A stretch of 56,891 nucleotides of DNA, from NCBI GenBank assembly GCA_017396845.1, contig JAFQKQ010000042.1, positions 1 to 56,891 of the forward strand. Direction: 5' to 3'. Both the position numbers and the translations under genes were made by a program. Shown piece after piece: positions 33,864 through 44,027 of the stretch. Position 1 is the stretch's first letter, and each line of letters opens with the position of its first letter. The notes under the pieces were generated by a model that worked only from the letters and a program-made list of their open reading frames with translations, did not search any database and was not told where the DNA came from. The stretch is from Clostridia bacterium. GTDB taxonomy: Bacteria; Bacillota; Clostridia; Christensenellales; Aristaeellaceae.

Positions 33864-35060
33864 ATGAAGCAGCTGAAGGTTCTCTTTGTGGCCGTCGGCG
33901 GACACGGCGGTACGAACGCCAGAGAAGTATTGGAACACGGAAAAGAACACAACATGATAATCGAAGGCGTTGTGGATCCGTTTATCGAAAAAGCGGCGCT
34001 TCGCGATAGGATTTATGAGGAAAATATACCCGTTTACAATACAGTTTCGGAGTTTTACAAGGAGCATTCGGCAGATCTTGCCATTATTTCAACGCCTATT
34101 CATATGCATGCGGACATGAGCATCGAGTGTATGGAAAACGGAAGCGACGTTTTGTGCGAAAAGCCCGTTGCGCCCACGCTTCAGGAAGCCGGGCGCATGC
34201 TGGAGGCGGAAAAACGCACGGGCAGGCGGCTTTCCATAGGCTATCAGCTTTCCTTTGCGGGCGCGACTTTGAAGCTTAAGGACGACATACAATCCGGCCT
34301 TTTCGGGAAGCCCGTATCCATGTACGCCGCGCTCTGGTGGCCCAGAAGCAGCGCCTACTATGCGCGTCCCTGGGCGGCGAAAAAGTATATGGACGGCAAA
34401 TATGTGCTGGATTCCATCGCGATGAACGCCTGTGCGCACTACCTTCACAACATGCTTTTCCTGCTTGGAGACAGCCGTCACGAAGCCGCGAAGCCGGATT
34501 CCATGGACGCTTTACTCTGCCGCGGAAACGATATCGAGATGTACGACACGGCATTTATGCGCGTAAGGGCGAAGGGAATTGATCTGAAATTCGCCGCGAC
34601 GCACGTTTCAAAGGTCAATAAAGGGCCTGTGTGCCGCTATATATTCGAAAAAGCGGTTGTTGAAATGAGCCATCTGAACAACGACGGCCTTGCAATTACG
34701 GCGCATTTTACCGACGGCACGGAAAAGAAATACGAGTCCACCAATATGGATACGCCCCGGAAGATTTGGCATGCCGCTGAGATGCTCAGAGGCGAAACGG
34801 GTCCTGTTTGCACGGCGGAAACGTCGATGAGCCATTTGATCTGTATAAACGCGGCAAGCGAGTTTGTACCCGTAAAGGTGCTGGATAAAGCCGTCCGCGA
34901 TGGCGATTTTATGGTGATGCCGGGTATTGACCGAGTGATGGAGGAAGCGTTTGAAAAGGATGTAATGCCTTGGGAGCTTTCGGATGAGTTCGGAAGTCCT
35001 GTACATGTTGATCTGACTGATTACCGCGCCTTTGGCGGCGTATACGATGAAAAGCAATAA
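33864..35060 (+). CDS. Gfo/Idh/MocA family oxidoreductase
   Basis: The product has 398 residues and begins at the ATG after GGAGGAGTATTAAA. The Rossmann motif is VLFVAVGGHGGTNAREVLEH, and the family signature is DVLCEKPVAPTLQEAGRMLE with the catalytic-side EKP. The C-terminal half includes HYLHNMLFLLG, with a conserved His. Such enzymes use NAD(P) to oxidise or reduce sugars and cyclitols. An MFS transporter follows after 22 bp and a ZIP transporter after another 22 bp, so uptake and catabolism of a sugar-like compound are plausible. The substrate is not readable. Confidence 0.85.
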   Translation: MKQLKVLFVAVGGHGGTNAREVLEHGKEHNMIIEGVVDPFIEKAALRDRIYEENIPVYNTVSEFYKEHSADLAIISTPIHMHADMSIECMENGSDVLCEKPVAPTLQEAGRMLEAEKRTGRRLSIGYQLSFAGATLKLKDDIQSGLFGKPVSMYAALWWPRSSAYYARPWAAKKYMDGKYVLDSIAMNACAHYLHNMLFLLGDSRHEAAKPDSMDALLCRGNDIEMYDTAFMRVRAKGIDLKFAATHVSKVNKGPVCRYIFEKAVVEMSHLNNDGLAITAHFTDGTEKKYESTNMDTPRKIWHAAEMLRGETGPVCTAETSMSHLICINAASEFVPVKVLDKAVRDGDFMVMPGIDRVMEEAFEKDVMPWELSDEFGSPVHVDLTDYRAFGGVYDEKQ

Positions 35061-35082
35061 AGATATGTACGGAGGAAATAAA

Positions 35083-36264
35083 ATGACAAACGGCAAGAGG
35101 CGGTGTCTTGCGCTTACGCTGATGGCGGGAATGATGTTTTTATCGTCGATTTTTTCCCTGCAGGGTATTTTGCTGACCAGCATCATTTCCCATTATTCGC
35201 TTACGGATTCCGCGCAGGGGCTTGCAAGCTCGGCGGCGTCCTTCGGCGGCGTAATCGCTCTTTTCAGTTCCATATTTTTGATCGGAAAGCTTCCGAAGCT
35301 CACTTTGATTCGGATTGCGTTTTTCGTCTGCTTTGCGTTTCTTGCGCTTTTGAGCGTGCTTCCGCATTTTGCGTTGTTTATCGCGCTTTGGCTGATGCTC
35401 GGAATCGGCATGGGATATGTGGATATGCTCCTGTCCTCCTGCATGGCGGATCTGTATAAGGGCCGTCAGGCGACCAAAATGATGTGTCTGCTTCACATGC
35501 TCTACGGCGTGTCTTCCATGATCTGTCCCGTAATATTCTCGCGTCTCATGAATAATGGCCTACGGTGGAACCATGTATATCTGATTGTATCCGCCGCAGG
35601 GCTTGCGCTTTTGCTGTTTTCAATTTTTGCCGTGCGCTTTGCCTACGGCTCGCATCTCAAGGAAACGGCCATGGAAAACAGAATGTCCTTTCGGGATATG
35701 TTTTCCGTTGTAAAAAAGGGCGCGCTTCCCGGGCTGATCATTGCGATGCTGTGCCACGGTTTTTTTCTGGGCGGCTTGAACACTTGGATCACCCGCTATA
35801 TTTCCGTGAATCTTTCAAGCGGTATCGGCGATATGGCGCTTTCGTTCCTGTTCACGGGCGTAATGATTTCAAGGCTTGTGATGCCGTTTTCAAAGCTTGA
35901 CCCGAAAAAGTATGTAAGAATTGCGGGCTTTCTGGCGGGCACATCGGTGCTTTTGGCGCTTCCGTTCCATTCCGGCGTCGTGATGAGCATAGCCGTGTTC
36001 TTCTGCGGCGTGATGTTCGGCGCGATGATACCGTGTATGCTGGATATCGGCTGCGCGTCCACGCCTGAGAGCACGATGCTCGCCACCACGCTCATGATGC
36101 TGGCCTTGTACCTTTCGCAGGCAATCGTGTCGCCGATTATCGGCGCGATTGAGTCCGCCGCCGGTCTTGACTTTGGAATCGTGCTGCTGGCGGTTTTTAT
36201 GCTGCTTACAAGCGTGTGCCTCATAAAAACGAGAATGAACGGCGATAAAACGAAATCAATGTAA
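35083..36264 (+). CDS. MFS transporter
   Basis: The product has 393 residues with 12 predicted membrane helices. It begins at the ATG after GGAGGAAATAAA. The helix 2-3 cytosolic loop (LIGKLPKLTLIRIAFFVCFA) holds a weakened family motif, and GLGIGMGYVDMLLSSCMADL-like helix 4-5 residues fit. Half-way breaks at residues ~195-215 (RMSFRDMFSVVKKG) separate the two six-helix halves. The substrate is probably the sugar-like compound handled by the Gfo/Idh enzyme upstream. That pairing is inferred from the 22-bp gap. Confidence 0.8.
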   Translation: MTNGKRRCLALTLMAGMMFLSSIFSLQGILLTSIISHYSLTDSAQGLASSAASFGGVIALFSSIFLIGKLPKLTLIRIAFFVCFAFLALLSVLPHFALFIALWLMLGIGMGYVDMLLSSCMADLYKGRQATKMMCLLHMLYGVSSMICPVIFSRLMNNGLRWNHVYLIVSAAGLALLLFSIFAVRFAYGSHLKETAMENRMSFRDMFSVVKKGALPGLIIAMLCHGFFLGGLNTWITRYISVNLSSGIGDMALSFLFTGVMISRLVMPFSKLDPKKYVRIAGFLAGTSVLLALPFHSGVVMSIAVFFCGVMFGAMIPCMLDIGCASTPESTMLATTLMMLALYLSQAIVSPIIGAIESAAGLDFGIVLLAVFMLLTSVCLIKTRMNGDKTKSM

Positions 36265-36286
36265 TTGTTGATATAAGGAGGAGAAT

Positions 36287-37069
36287 ATGAGAATCGAAAT
36301 GTTGAGAGAACTGCTTTTGCCGCTTCTGGGTACGACGCTTGGCGCGGCGTGCGTGTTTTTCGTAAGAAAATCGCTTCCCAGAGGCGTACAGCGGTCGTTT
36401 ACAGGATTTGCTGCAGGCGTCATGGTGGCGGCCAGCGTATGGAGCCTGCTGATTCCGTCGATGGAATACGCGTCGGGCATGGAAAACTTTTCGTTCCTCC
36501 CCGCCGCAGTCGGATTTGCCGTCGGCATGCTGTTTTTAATGATGCTCGATCGGTTGATCCCGCACCTTCATATGAACACCGACGAGCCGGAGGGCAGGAA
36601 ATCAAACCTCAAAAAATCGTCCATGATGGCGCTGGCTGTGGCGCTTCATAACCTTCCCGAAGGCATGGCGGTAGGCGTAGTTTTGGCGGGTATGATCGGC
36701 GAAGGCGGAGCCGTTTCCGCGCATGCGGCGCTCGCGCTTTCTTTGGGTATCGCCATTCAGAATTTTCCGGAGGGCGCGATTATTTCCGTGCCGCTCAAGC
36801 AGGAGGGCGTGAAAAAGGGAAAAGCCTTCTTTCTGGGCTTTTTGTCGGGCGCAGTCGAACCAATTGCGGCGCTCATTACCCTCCTCATCGCCGGCGCAGT
36901 CGCAAGCGCGCTTCCGTACGTTCTGGGCTTCGCCGCAGGCGCGATGCTGTACGTGGTTGTCGAAGAGCTGATCCCCGAAATGAGCGAAGGCGAACACTCC
37001 CACATCGGAACCGTTGCCTTCTCCGTGGGCTTTTTAGTCATGATGGCGCTGGACGTGATGCTCGGGTAA
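36287..37069 (+). CDS. ZIP family metal transporter
   Basis: The product has 260 residues and about eight helices. The two family metal-site motifs are intact: VALHNLPEGMAVGVVLAG in helix 4 and IAIQNFPEGAIISVPLKQ in helix 5. The loop between helices 3 and 4 has HLHMNTDEPEG, a short His-containing stretch. ZIP proteins import zinc, iron or manganese; this one resembles ZupT-like bacterial members. It begins after AAGGAGGAG, 22 bp after the MFS gene, and may be co-transcribed. Its link to sugar genes is not obvious. Confidence 0.9.
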   Translation: MRIEMLRELLLPLLGTTLGAACVFFVRKSLPRGVQRSFTGFAAGVMVAASVWSLLIPSMEYASGMENFSFLPAAVGFAVGMLFLMMLDRLIPHLHMNTDEPEGRKSNLKKSSMMALAVALHNLPEGMAVGVVLAGMIGEGGAVSAHAALALSLGIAIQNFPEGAIISVPLKQEGVKKGKAFFLGFLSGAVEPIAALITLLIAGAVASALPYVLGFAAGAMLYVVVEELIPEMSEGEHSHIGTVAFSVGFLVMMALDVMLG

Positions 37070-37163
37070 AGCGTCCTTCGGGTATCCGTGTCAGGTTATT
37101 ACGGTGTCGATGGCCCCGGCAGGAGATCTCAAATAAAAGATTAATAATGAGGGGAGGCAGCAC

Positions 37164-38579
37164 ATGCGTAAAACCAAAATCATATGTACCATCGGTCCGG
37201 CTTGCGAGAGAGAGGATATTCTCACCAGGATGTGTATAGAGGGAATGAATGTCGCCAGACTGAATTTTTCTCACGGCACGCACGAAGAACACAAAAAAAG
37301 GCTCGACCTCATTAAGAAAATACGGGAACAATTGGATCTTCCCATTGCGATTATGCTGGATACCAAGGGCCCTGAATACCGGATCGGCGTTTTTGAGAAC
37401 AAAAAGGTTACGCTGAATGAGGGCGATGTTTTTACCTTTACTACCGACGATATCGTTGGAGATGAAACGAAGGTATCCGTAAACTACAAGAATCTCACGA
37501 ATGAATTGACCGTGGGAGATGTTGTTACGGTCAATAACGGACTCGTGATTTTTACTGTGGAAAGCATTGAAGGCGCCAACGCGGTATGCCGCGTTAAGGT
37601 AGGCGGAGATCTGTCGGATAAAAAGAGCATGCATTTTCCCAACAAGGTCTTAAAGCACGCGTTCCTCAGCGAGCAGGACAAGGCGGATATTCTTTTCGGA
37701 ATTGAAAACGATATTGATTTTGTCGCCGCATCCTTTGTTTCGTCCGGGAACGATGTCGCCGAGCTGCGCGCGTTTTTAGACGGCAACGGCGGAGAGCAAA
37801 TCGATATCATTGCCAAGATTGAAAACCGAAACGGCGTAGATAATATCGATGAAATCTGCGGAATTGCGGACGGTATCATGGTGGCGCGCGGCGATTTGGG
37901 CGTGGAGATCCCCTTTGTCGAGGTGCCTTCCATCCAAAAATATCTGATTGAGAAATGCCGTATGCTGGGCAAGCGGGTCATCACCGCCACAGAGATGCTG
38001 GAGTCGATGATCTATAATCCCAGACCCACGCGCGCGGAGATTTCTGACGTTGCGAACGCCGTATACGACGGAGCTTCCGCCATCATGCTCTCCGGAGAAA
38101 CTGCCGCGGGCAAATATCCCGTGGAGGCGGTAAAGAATATGGCGGAAATCGCGCACTTTACCGAGCAGCGCATCGATTATAAGCGCTGGTTTGCCACTAC
38201 GGAATATCAGATTAAAACCAATCTGGACGCCATATCTCACGCAACCTGCGCGATGGCTATCGACGTCAAAGCGAGGTGCATCGTAGTAAACTCCATCTCG
38301 GGCAAAACGGTTCGCATGGTCAGCCGCTTCCGCTGCCCCGCAGATATTGTTGGCATTACCACGGATAAACGCGCCTGGCGTCAGTTAAACCTCAGCTGGG
38401 GCGTTACGCCGGTGATGAGCGAGGAATACAATTCGCTGGATATAGTTTTCTATCAAGCGCTCAACCACGCAAAGCGCATCTTCTCGCTGCAGAAGGACGA
38501 CAACGTAGTGCTTACCGGCGGCCTCATAAACGGCCGTTCCGGAAATACCAATACGATAAAGGTTGAATGCGTGAGATAG
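37164..38579 (+). CDS. pyk: Pyruvate kinase
   Basis: The product has 471 residues, typical length. It turns phosphoenolpyruvate and ADP into pyruvate and ATP. RKTKIICTIGPACER, MNVARLNFSHGTHEEH, IAMLDTKGPEYRIG-type block, IIAKIENRNGVDNIDEI, ARGDLGVEIPFVEVPSIQ, and VITATEMLESMIYNPRPTRA cover the active site including Lys, Glu and the K+/Mg2+ ligands. The DTKGPEYR form differs from the usual DTKGPEIR. The extra C-terminal PEP-transferase-like domain of some Firmicutes is absent. AGGGGAGGCAGC precedes the ATG. A strong terminator follows. Confidence 0.97.
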   Translation: MRKTKIICTIGPACEREDILTRMCIEGMNVARLNFSHGTHEEHKKRLDLIKKIREQLDLPIAIMLDTKGPEYRIGVFENKKVTLNEGDVFTFTTDDIVGDETKVSVNYKNLTNELTVGDVVTVNNGLVIFTVESIEGANAVCRVKVGGDLSDKKSMHFPNKVLKHAFLSEQDKADILFGIENDIDFVAASFVSSGNDVAELRAFLDGNGGEQIDIIAKIENRNGVDNIDEICGIADGIMVARGDLGVEIPFVEVPSIQKYLIEKCRMLGKRVITATEMLESMIYNPRPTRAEISDVANAVYDGASAIMLSGETAAGKYPVEAVKNMAEIAHFTEQRIDYKRWFATTEYQIKTNLDAISHATCAMAIDVKARCIVVNSISGKTVRMVSRFRCPADIVGITTDKRAWRQLNLSWGVTPVMSEEYNSLDIVFYQALNHAKRIFSLQKDDNVVLTGGLINGRSGNTNTIKVECVR

Positions 38580-38617
38580 TGTAAATGTGGAAGCATCCGA
38601 ACAGGAATGCATAGGAA

Positions 38618-38662
38618 AACAGGAAACGGCGCAGTCCGGTTGGCTGCGCCGTTTCCTGTTGT
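38618..38662 (+). terminator. Rho-independent terminator of pyk
   Basis: AACAGGAAACGGCGCAG at 38618-38634 pairs perfectly with its complement at 38644-38660. A short T-rich stretch (GTT) follows. It lies between the convergent pyk and rny genes and may serve both. Confidence 0.8.
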
Positions 38663-38718
38663 TCGGGCTGTCCTTAACCGCTTTGGGAAAATGCCTGACG
38701 GTTTGCGGGCAGTCTTTC

Positions 38719-40263
38719 TTATTTCGCCATTTCGATGGCGCGGGTTTCTCTGATTACGTTTACTTTGATCTGTCCGGGGTATTCCATTTCGCTCTCGATG
38801 CGCTTTACGATTTCCTTGGCGAGGATCAGGGTGCCCGCGTCGTTTACGTCTTCGGGGCGAACCATGATACGGACCTCGCGGCCGGACTGGATGGCGTAGG
38901 ACTTGTCTACGCCTTCGAAGGAGTTGGCGATTTCTTCGAGCTTCTGGAGGCGCTTGATGTAGTTCTCCAGGGACTCGCGCCTTGCGCCGGGGCGCGCGGC
39001 GGAGATGGCGTCGGCGGCCTGTACAAGGACGGCTTCAACGCTCTGGGGTTCTACGTCGTTGTGGTGCGCCATAATGCAGTTGATCACTGCGTCAGACTCG
39101 TGGTACTTCTTGGCAAGCTCTGCGCCGATGGTTACGTGCGTGCCCTCAACCTCGTGGTCGATGGCTTTGCCGATATCGTGCAGAAGACCTGCGCGCTTGG
39201 CCAGCTGTACGTCGGCTCCGAGCTCAGAGGCCATGATGCCGGCGAGGTGGGAAACCTCGATGGAGTGCTTGAGCACGTTCTGGCCGTAGCTGGTGCGGTA
39301 CTTCATGCGGCCGAGCAGGCGAACCAGCTCGTGGTGCAGCGAATGCTGATTGGTGTCGAATACTGCGGACTCTCCGGCCTCGCGGATCTGGTTGTCCACC
39401 TCGCGGTGGGCTTTATCTACCATTTCCTCAATGCGGGCGGGATGAATGCGGCCGTCCATGATCAGCTTTTCAAGGGCGATTCTCGCGACCTCGCGGCGAA
39501 CCGGGTCGAAACCGGAAATGATTACGGCTTCGGGCGTGTCGTCGATGATCAGATCTACGCCGGTAGCGGTTTCAAGTGTTCGAATGTTTCTGCCTTCGCG
39601 GCCGATGATGCGGCCCTTCATATCGTCGTTGGGAAGGGCGACTACGGAAACGGTGGTTTCCGCCACGTGATCGGCGGCGCACTTCTGAATGGCGAGAGAG
39701 ATAATGTTGCGGGCCTTCTTGTCGGCTTCTTCCTTGGCGCGGGATTCGATATCGCGTACCATGACGGCTGCGTCGTGGAAGGCGTCTTTTTGTATGCGGT
39801 TCATCAGGATCTGGCGGGCTTCCTCCATGGTCATGTTGGAAATCCGCTCCAATTCGCCCTGCTGACGATCGTGCAGCTGCTGGGCTTCCGCCTCCAGGCG
39901 TTCGGCTTCCTTATACTTTTCGTTCAGCGATTCTTCGCGAGCTTCCAGGTTGTCATATTTCTTGTCGAGCGCTTCTTCGCGCTGATTTACCCTTCGCTCC
40001 AGTCGCGTAACTTCTGCGCGGCGGTCGCGTACCTCTTTGTCTAAGTCGGATTTGAGGCTGATGATTTCTTCCTTTGCGGAAAGGATGGCTTCCTTCTTTT
40101 TATCCTCGGCTTTGCGCGTTGCGTCGTCCAGAAGATTCTGTGCGAATTCCTCCGTGCGTCCGATTTTGCGCTCCATGATATTTTTGCGATAAAGGAAACC
40201 GCCGAGTCCACCGGCTGCCAACGCAATCAGTACGACGATAATCGTAATGATTGTATTTTCCAA
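38719..40263 (-). CDS. rny: Ribonuclease Y
   Basis: The product has 514 residues. A single N-terminal membrane helix ([20 protein letters not shown]) precedes a long coiled coil to about residue 190. A KH domain follows ([20 protein letters not shown]), then the HD domain with [24 protein letters not shown], and [11 protein letters not shown]. RNase Y starts mRNA turnover at the membrane by endonucleolytic cleavage. The TTG at 40263 lies 10 nt after AGGAGG and no ATG fits better. Confidence 0.95.
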   Translation of the reverse strand: MENTIITIIVVLIALAAGGLGGFLYRKNIMERKIGRTEEFAQNLLDDATRKAEDKKKEAILSAKEEIISLKSDLDKEVRDRRAEVTRLERRVNQREEALDKKYDNLEAREESLNEKYKEAERLEAEAQQLHDRQQGELERISNMTMEEARQILMNRIQKDAFHDAAVMVRDIESRAKEEADKKARNIISLAIQKCAADHVAETTVSVVALPNDDMKGRIIGREGRNIRTLETATGVDLIIDDTPEAVIISGFDPVRREVARIALEKLIMDGRIHPARIEEMVDKAHREVDNQIREAGESAVFDTNQHSLHHELVRLLGRMKYRTSYGQNVLKHSIEVSHLAGIMASELGADVQLAKRAGLLHDIGKAIDHEVEGTHVTIGAELAKKYHESDAVINCIMAHHNDVEPQSVEAVLVQAADAISAARPGARRESLENYIKRLQKLEEIANSFEGVDKSYAIQSGREVRIMVRPEDVNDAGTLILAKEIVKRIESEMEYPGQIKVNVIRETRAIEMAK

Positions 40264-40359
40264 TGTGTCAATTCCTCCTTTTCAATCAATTTTCCGGAAT
40301 CGGCTTTGCCGTTTTTTCCATGATGCAATTTGCCTAAGTATAGACAGATTAACAGAACA

Positions 40360-40388
40360 ATTTTACCCTCTTTTCGTCGTAATGTCAA
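40360..40388 (-). promoter_or_regulatory. Promoter of rny
   Basis: Minus strand: TTGACA (40388-40383), 17-bp spacer, TAAAAT (40365-40360). It leaves a leader of about 90 nt before the TTG start. Confidence 0.75.
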
Positions 40389-40532
40389 TAAATGAAAGGT
40401 GCTGCGCGACAACTTAATATTAAGTGACGGTTTCATCCTTCTTTTTCAGAGTAAATATGCCTGAAATTTGCAAAATTGGAATATAATCATTCAAATATTT
40501 ACCTTGATGCATGCAGTTTCCGTTTTAAATAG

Positions 40533-41699
40533 TTATAAAAGATTAATGGCTTCGGGAAGGCGAATGCCGTGTTCTTTTTCCAGATGTATGATTGCGCGGC
40601 AGGCGTTATAGTCGTATGCTGTATGCTCCATCACGCGGAAGCATGCGCTCATGACGTCTGTAAGATCCTGCAATTGATCCTTGTCTGCCATATAGGAAAC
40701 GGCAAACAAGCGCAGAACCAGATATGTCGCTGTGAGCGCAGCGCTTTCGTCTATAAAATTGTCGCGTATGTCGGAATAGGGGAAATCCGTAAAAAAGATG
40801 TGGTTGACCAGTATGTTTTCAAAAAGCGTGTTCCAGTCAGGAAACAGCGCTTCAAAATGCGCTTTAGCCGAATAAAAACGTTCGCAGGCGGATTTAAGTG
40901 TGCTTTCATCGGGCTTGCTTCCGTTCGGGATCGGAAGCGAAAGATTTTTACAGCTCGATTCGAAAAACGGAGCAAAGCCTTCGGAGGAATCCATCAGGAT
41001 TCCGCTTACGCCGAGCGCGAAATTAAACGCCGCATCTTTGTCCGCCGGGGACGCTGAGTCCCATGCGCCGAGATATGCCTCAGAATCGCGGGCTTTGTGT
41101 TCGTCCATGTCGATCAGCGCCCTTGAAAGCGCGTTGATTCTTTCCGGTACGGAAAGGGCGCGGTCCTGAAGCAGCTGAACGGAAAAGAGGCGGACGAGCT
41201 TGTATACTTCCCTGGTTACATCCTGTCTGGTCGGCGGCATTTCCGCGCTTTCGGGGGATAAGCGCAGGGGAACGAACTTCAAAGGCTCTTTGCGGGCAAA
41301 AAGAAGCTCGATTACTCTTTCGCAGCTTCCGCTCATCGCGCCTTCCGGCATATATGTATTTCGAAACGCGCGGGGATACAGGCGGCATACGCTCGGAAGA
41401 GCGCTTTCGCCCAAATGCGACTGAAGGGAGCAAAGTCCGTCCTTTGCCTGAAGGGGACAAGAGAAATCCCACCCCGGACCGAGGCGCGCATAGCGCGCCT
41501 CGGAGGGGTGGTCTACTATGTGAAGCGAGGAATCAAGCTTGCGGCGCATATCCTTTGTGCATTCTGCGCCCAGCAGGCGGAAGTATTCCTTCATGCTGAC
41601 GGTAATGCCCCAGCCCTGACAGCAGCTGTTTCTGCACTCTCCGCATTTGCAGGAAAACTCGGTAAAATAATCCGGAACCAGATATTCGATTTTTTCCAT
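40533..41699 (-). CDS. FliB-like protein (flagellin lysine N-methylase family)
   Basis: The product has 388 residues. The N-terminal Cys cluster CKCGECRNSCCQGWGITVSM (about residues 18-37) and later CPLQAKDGLCSLQSHLG, with further Cys in SVCRLYP, match the FliB family, which probably holds an Fe-S site and methylates flagellin lysines. No flagellar gene is in the window. Here it sits 76 bp downstream of purB, on the same strand, perhaps in one operon. It could modify another surface protein; that is inference only. Confidence 0.8.
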   Translation of the reverse strand: MEKIEYLVPDYFTEFSCKCGECRNSCCQGWGITVSMKEYFRLLGAECTKDMRRKLDSSLHIVDHPSEARYARLGPGWDFSCPLQAKDGLCSLQSHLGESALPSVCRLYPRAFRNTYMPEGAMSGSCERVIELLFARKEPLKFVPLRLSPESAEMPPTRQDVTREVYKLVRLFSVQLLQDRALSVPERINALSRALIDMDEHKARDSEAYLGAWDSASPADKDAAFNFALGVSGILMDSSEGFAPFFESSCKNLSLPIPNGSKPDESTLKSACERFYSAKAHFEALFPDWNTLFENILVNHIFFTDFPYSDIRDNFIDESAALTATYLVLRLFAVSYMADKDQLQDLTDVMSACFRVMEHTAYDYNACRAIIHLEKEHGIRLPEAINLL

Positions 41700-41775
41700 A
41701 TATTCTGCAAGGTCGGTTTTTCCGATCCCTTTCTGTGCACAGCGAAAAATAGGGATTGCCTTATTCTTTGATTTT

Positions 41776-43218
41776 TTATACTCTGATTTCTTCGAGCGGG
41801 GAATTCTCCTCGTTATCGTATTCTTTGATGGCCTCGCGCGCGCATTCGTTTACGAACCAATGGGTCTGCTCCGGCGCGCAGCCGACAAATTTGCTTACGT
41901 CCAGAATCTCATTAAGCGTTTCTCTGGTAAGGTGGAAGGCGGGGTCGCCGAGAAGCTTATCAAGCAGGTCGTTTTCGCGGCCTTCGAGCTTGATGCGCTT
42001 TGCGGTTTCCACGCTGTAGACGCGGATTTTCTCGTGAAGCTCCTGGCGGTCGCCGCCCAGCTCTACCGCGCGCATGAGTATGTTCTCGGTAGCCATAAAG
42101 GGCATTTCCTCGTCCAGATGCTTTTTCATGACGCCCGGATAGATGCGTCCGCGCTCGATGAGATTTTTACAGAGCATGAGTATCGCGTCTGTGGCTAAAA
42201 ACGCCTCGGGAATGGCGATTCTGCGGTTTGCTGAGTCGTCCAGCGTGCGCTCGAGCCACTGCGTAGAGGCGGTGATCGCCGGGTTCAGGGAAGCGGTCTC
42301 AATGTAGCGGGCGAGGGAGCATACGCGCTCGCTTCTCATGGGATTGCGCTTGTACGCCATGGCGGAGGAGCCTACCTGATCCTCCTCGAAGGGCTCGTCG
42401 AATTCCTTCATATGCGAAAGCAAACGAAGATCGGTAGCCATTTTGGAGGCGGACTGCGCGATGCCCGAGAGCACGTTCAGTACGAAGGAATCCACCTTGC
42501 GCGAATAGGTCTGACCGGACACCGGGATGGCTGCGGAGAAGCCCATTTTGCGGGCGATGGCGTTTTCAAGGCTTCGGACCTTTTCGTCGTCGCCGTTTAA
42601 AAGCATTTTAAAGCTTGCGCAGGTGCCGGTAGTGCCCTTGCAGCCGAGGGGACGCAGGGCATTAAGCTCGAAGGAAAGCCTTTCAAGATCCATCATGAAA
42701 TCCTGCAGCCACAGACAGGCGCGCTTTCCGACGGTTGTGGGCTGCGCCGCCTGATAATGCGTGTAGGCGAGGGTGGGAACGGAGGCATGCTTTTCGGCAA
42801 AGCAGGCAAGCTCCTTAATCACGCTTACAAGCAGGGTACGGATCTGAAGAAGCGCGTCGCGCATCTGAACGACGTCGGTATTGTCGCATACATAGCAGCT
42901 CGTCGCGCCCAAATGCAGTATGGGACCCGCCTTCGGGCATTGATCGGCAAAGGCGCGAAGGTGCGCCATTACATCGTGGCGCAGACGCTTTTCATATGCG
43001 GCCGCCTCGTCGTAATGAATTTCGCCAATATGCGCGCGGATCTCGTCAAGCTGCTCGTCGGTGATGGAAAGACCCATTTCCTGTTCGGCTTCGGCAAGAT
43101 ACAGCCACATTTTATGCCACATCGTAAACTTATAATCGGGCGAAAAAATCCTCTGCATGGTTTTGGAGGCGTAGCGTTCGCACAGCGGGGATTCATAGCG
43201 CTCTCTCACGGGTATCAT
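41776..43218 (-). CDS. purB: Adenylosuccinate lyase
   Basis: The product has 480 residues. It cleaves adenylosuccinate and SAICAR in purine synthesis. The fumarase/aspartase signature is GSSAMAYKRNPMRSE (about 285-300), and HLGATSCYVCDNTDV and THYQAAQPTTVGKRA are the other active-site blocks. The length and sequence fit the longer purB type also found in eukaryotes and many anaerobes. ATG at 43218 follows AAAGGATG-type weak site. Strong divergent promoter upstream. Confidence 0.93.
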   Translation of the reverse strand: MIPVRERYESPLCERYASKTMQRIFSPDYKFTMWHKMWLYLAEAEQEMGLSITDEQLDEIRAHIGEIHYDEAAAYEKRLRHDVMAHLRAFADQCPKAGPILHLGATSCYVCDNTDVVQMRDALLQIRTLLVSVIKELACFAEKHASVPTLAYTHYQAAQPTTVGKRACLWLQDFMMDLERLSFELNALRPLGCKGTTGTCASFKMLLNGDDEKVRSLENAIARKMGFSAAIPVSGQTYSRKVDSFVLNVLSGIAQSASKMATDLRLLSHMKEFDEPFEEDQVGSSAMAYKRNPMRSERVCSLARYIETASLNPAITASTQWLERTLDDSANRRIAIPEAFLATDAILMLCKNLIERGRIYPGVMKKHLDEEMPFMATENILMRAVELGGDRQELHEKIRVYSVETAKRIKLEGRENDLLDKLLGDPAFHLTRETLNEILDVSKFVGCAPEQTHWFVNECAREAIKEYDNEENSPLEEIRV

Positions 43219-43289
43219 CCTTTCCGTATTCTATGCGCTTTTGCGGGTATTGAAGCGCCGGCGCGTGTGTTCGGTACAAATTCCTTCTG

Positions 43290-43318
43290 ATTATATTTTT
43301 TTCTTTCGAATATGTCAA
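43290..43318 (-). promoter_or_regulatory. Promoter of purB
   Basis: Minus strand: TTGACA (43318-43313), 17-bp spacer rich in A, TATAAT (43295-43290). Both hexamers are perfect consensus. Confidence 0.85.
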
Positions 43319-43367
43319 TCGGGTGCGTTTTACCATCGTGTTGATTTTTATACCGCTTAACGCGGAC

Positions 43368-43396
43368 TTGACAAATACGGGCGGATGCTTGATAAT
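43368..43396 (+). promoter_or_regulatory. Promoter of the small membrane protein and USP genes
   Basis: TTGACA at 43368-43373, 17-bp spacer, GATAAT at 43391-43396. It starts a leader of about 130 nt before 43535; nothing structured was recognised in it. Confidence 0.7.
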
Positions 43397-43534
43397 AGAA
43401 GGGGGAGTTTCAAAAGTGCCTTCAATAAGGCGATGATATTGAAAAATCGGTACGATTTGCTGAATACGCTTTACAGGCGGGAAAAAACGCGTTATTATGA
43501 TATGCGGACCTGAGCTGCAAAGGAGAGAATTTAT

Positions 43535-43993
43535 ATGTATACGGAGAATGATTTTTTATCTGTCAAGAAGAATTTCAGGGTGAGGCTCGCGCTTTTGATG
43601 CTGCTGAGCCTGGTGCTTTTTGCTGCAATGATCGTTATGAACAAGCTGCGCATTCAGGCAGCGTCTATGGCGATTGCGGGCGTAGGCTTTGCGGTCGTGT
43701 ATTTCCTGTGGTCTTTTAAGGTTTCGCCGTGGTATAAATACAACAGATATCTTCGCGATATGAAGGACGGCAGAACGCGTACAGCCGAATGCGACTTTGT
43801 GTGTTTTTCCGATGAAACCCGCATGCACGACGGCGTAGAGGTATATGAGCTGATTGTGAAGGTTGGCGAAGAGGAAGAGGATGAGCGGCTGTATTACTGG
43901 GATATTGATAAAGACAAGCCGGTCTTAAAGGAAGGCGACCGCCTGGAAGTGGAATCTTACGGAAATTTTGTTGTGAATTTTAAGGCGCTGTGA
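43535..43993 (+). CDS. Hypothetical two-helix membrane protein with soluble tail
   Basis: The product has 152 residues; family not recognised. After a short cytosolic start come two helices (ALLMLLSLVLFAAMIVMNKL and AASMAIAGVGFAVVYFLWSF). The rest (~85 residues) looks like a small beta domain facing the cytosol: RTRTAECDFVCFSDETRMHD, YYWDIDKDKPVLKEGDRLEV. AAAGGAGAG precedes the ATG. The USP-like gene follows 34 bp later, probably in one operon. Confidence 0.65.
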   Translation: MYTENDFLSVKKNFRVRLALLMLLSLVLFAAMIVMNKLRIQAASMAIAGVGFAVVYFLWSFKVSPWYKYNRYLRDMKDGRTRTAECDFVCFSDETRMHDGVEVYELIVKVGEEEEDERLYYWDIDKDKPVLKEGDRLEVESYGNFVVNFKAL

Positions 43994-44027
43994 TGCATTC
44001 TATTATGTAGGAAACGGAGGCGGACGG

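Noticed and set aside
38587-40044. 485-codon plus-strand frame opposite rny
   Set aside because: RNase Y KH and HD motifs are on the minus strand; low-complexity shadow.
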